This document shows, piece by piece, positions 46,248-47,206 of a DNA stretch of 47,206 nucleotides. Numbering within the stretch: position 1 is the stretch's first letter; each line of letters starts with the position of its first letter. This DNA comes from Lachnospiraceae bacterium (GTDB lineage: Bacteria > Bacillota > Clostridia > Lachnospirales > Lachnospiraceae). Location of the stretch: contig JAFLTG010000014.1 of NCBI GenBank assembly GCA_022510545.1, positions 1-47,206 on the forward strand. Direction: 5' to 3'. A program made the translations under genes and the position numbers. The notes beneath the pieces are model-generated. The model was not told the DNA's origin and did not search any database. It saw nothing but the letters and a program-made list of their open reading frames with translations.

Positions 46248-47162
46248 ATGAAAAAATCACAAAATAATAAACCAATAAAAGGCTTAAGTATAATAACAAG
46301 TAATAAAACAATATTTTCAAGTATAATAATATCAATTTATATAATAATTATAATATTATTATATAATTATTTTAACAATGACTTAGAATCCACATATTAT
46401 ATATCACAAATCATAGGTGGTATATTTATAATATCTGGATTAGTTGTGTCGGTTCTGCAATATATGGCATCCTATGTAGACAACTTAATTTTACGTGATA
46501 AAGAAAAAAAGATTAGAGCCGCTGAGATGGCAGATAAATTTCAAGCAGAAATTATTCCTTTATCCAATATTCTCTCTAAGGCATTTTCACATTCTGATTT
46601 AACTACAGAATTATTACCTAAAATTGAAAACAAAAAATTAGAAATGTTTGATAAAGAAGAAGTTCTTAGTATAGTTACCGAACAAGAACGTAAAGCGACT
46701 TTTTCAAAATTGTATGCAGGTTATTTATTTGATCATTTTAATGAAAACAACGTAGAAAAAAGCGAAAATGATAAAATTACAAAAATGAAATTTAGTATAT
46801 TTGAAAAAGTCAAGGCCGAAGAAACAATAGATACCTGCATACAGGATCTTGCAAATAAATTGGAGTATTTTAGTATTTGTTTCAATAGTGGTATAGCAGA
46901 TGAAGATACCGTATATCAATCATTACATGATGTGTATTTTCAATGTGTACATATGTTATATATATTCATTTTTTATAGTAATACCTCTGAAAGCAATAGA
47001 CTTTTTTCTAATGTATCTTCTTTGTATTCAAGATGGCATAAAAGATATGAAGCATTGATGGAACAAGAAGATATAGAAATTGCAAATATGAAAAGAAGTG
47101 TTAAAAAACAAATAGTTGTGGAAGTTAAAAATGATATAAGTACAAAAAAATGGAGCATATGA
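46248..47162 (+). CDS. Two-TM orphan protein with AT-rich codon use (304 aa)
   Basis: I recognise no firm family. Residues 21-43 and 52-73 are TM helices; the second ends in a helix LRDKEKKIRAAEMADKFQAE that continues into a soluble, helical C-terminal domain of 220 residues. The plan (two TM helices then a helical domain) resembles DUF4760-type proteins, some of which lie near mobile or defence genes, but this is a loose likeness. Codons are markedly more AT-rich (AUA, AAA, UUA) than in the neighbouring tyrA and aroA, a sign of possible transfer. GGAGG lies seven bases before the ATG. Only 44 bases follow it in the window, so partners may lie beyond the edge. Confidence 0.82.
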   Translation: MKKSQNNKPIKGLSIITSNKTIFSSIIISIYIIIIILLYNYFNNDLESTYYISQIIGGIFIISGLVVSVLQYMASYVDNLILRDKEKKIRAAEMADKFQAEIIPLSNILSKAFSHSDLTTELLPKIENKKLEMFDKEEVLSIVTEQERKATFSKLYAGYLFDHFNENNVEKSENDKITKMKFSIFEKVKAEETIDTCIQDLANKLEYFSICFNSGIADEDTVYQSLHDVYFQCVHMLYIFIFYSNTSESNRLFSNVSSLYSRWHKRYEALMEQEDIEIANMKRSVKKQIVVEVKNDISTKKWSI

Positions 47163-47206
47163 AATTTTTTCTGTAATTAACTATAAGAGATAGGTCTTCT
47201 ATGATA

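Overview
The window looks like chromosomal DNA of a low-GC, anaerobic, spore-forming Clostridia, most likely a Lachnospiraceae relative. The evidence is sporulation genes (yqfC, yqfD, a SpoVB-type flippase, SpoIIIE/FtsK, TepA), an electron-bifurcating NfnAB pair, formate-tetrahydrofolate ligase, Cache-domain chemoreceptors and a cysteine-rich 'chorion-like' small protein. No rRNA, tRNA, CRISPR array, prophage or recognisable insertion sequence was seen. Almost all genes are conserved housekeeping genes; the less explained material lies in small orphan genes and in the intergenic RNA-like structures.

Layout. 1-4000: two paralogous chemoreceptors on the minus strand (the first runs off the left edge), a plus-strand GNAT acetyltransferase and an 82-residue orphan. 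4028-16957: a long minus-strand run, read from right to left: yqfC, yqfD, phoH, a reduced PgpH-like membrane protein, ybeY, a SpoVB-like flippase, a membrane-anchored orphan, two flavoproteins, proB, a YnzC-type small protein, 5-formyl-THF cyclo-ligase and proA. 17074-23445: minus-strand pyrimidine phosphorylase, rlmH, a MORN-repeat membrane protein, a Dabb-barrel protein, a PAS-GGDEF cyclase and a sodium:solute symporter. 23633-25226: plus-strand metallo-beta-lactamase-fold protein and a solitary ECF S component. 25336-36593: minus-strand nfnB, nfnA, a zinc-ribbon/TPR/chitobiase-C-like protein, folD, fhs, ftsK/spoIIIE, tepA and a secreted orphan. 36840-37982: three small plus-strand genes (one Cys-rich, one Met-rich, one 89-residue orphan). 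38092-42805: leuS and an EF-G paralogue, minus strand. 43150-45579: tyrA and aroA, plus strand. 45521-46042: a VanZ-like protein that overlaps the end of aroA. 46248-47162: an AT-rich two-TM orphan.

How the genes work together. proB and proA supply the first two steps of proline synthesis; folD, fhs and the cyclo-ligase form a one-carbon folate set; nfnA and nfnB balance NADH, NADPH and ferredoxin; tyrA and aroA serve aromatic amino acid synthesis; yqfC/yqfD/phoH/PgpH-like/ybeY is the classical Firmicutes block linking sporulation, rRNA maturation and second-messenger control.

Most interesting observations. (1) Several minus-strand genes carry strong stem-loops starting at or just after their stop codon inside gene runs (proB, ftsK, phoH, pdp); the two longest are completely paired only as minus-strand RNA, because their single non-Watson-Crick position is a G-U wobble there. 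(2) The PgpH-like protein has lost the extracellular domain and its HD dyad reads His-Arg. (3) The EF-G paralogue lacks the catalytic His of G3 and the NKxD motif of G4. (4) The rlmH start region lies in a tandem repeat without a Shine-Dalgarno. (5) leuS has a structured leader that is not a T-box. (6) A small-protein locus at 36.8-38.0 kb has a possible mother-cell (sigma-K-like) promoter. Functional claims rest on reading motifs by eye; no database search was possible.
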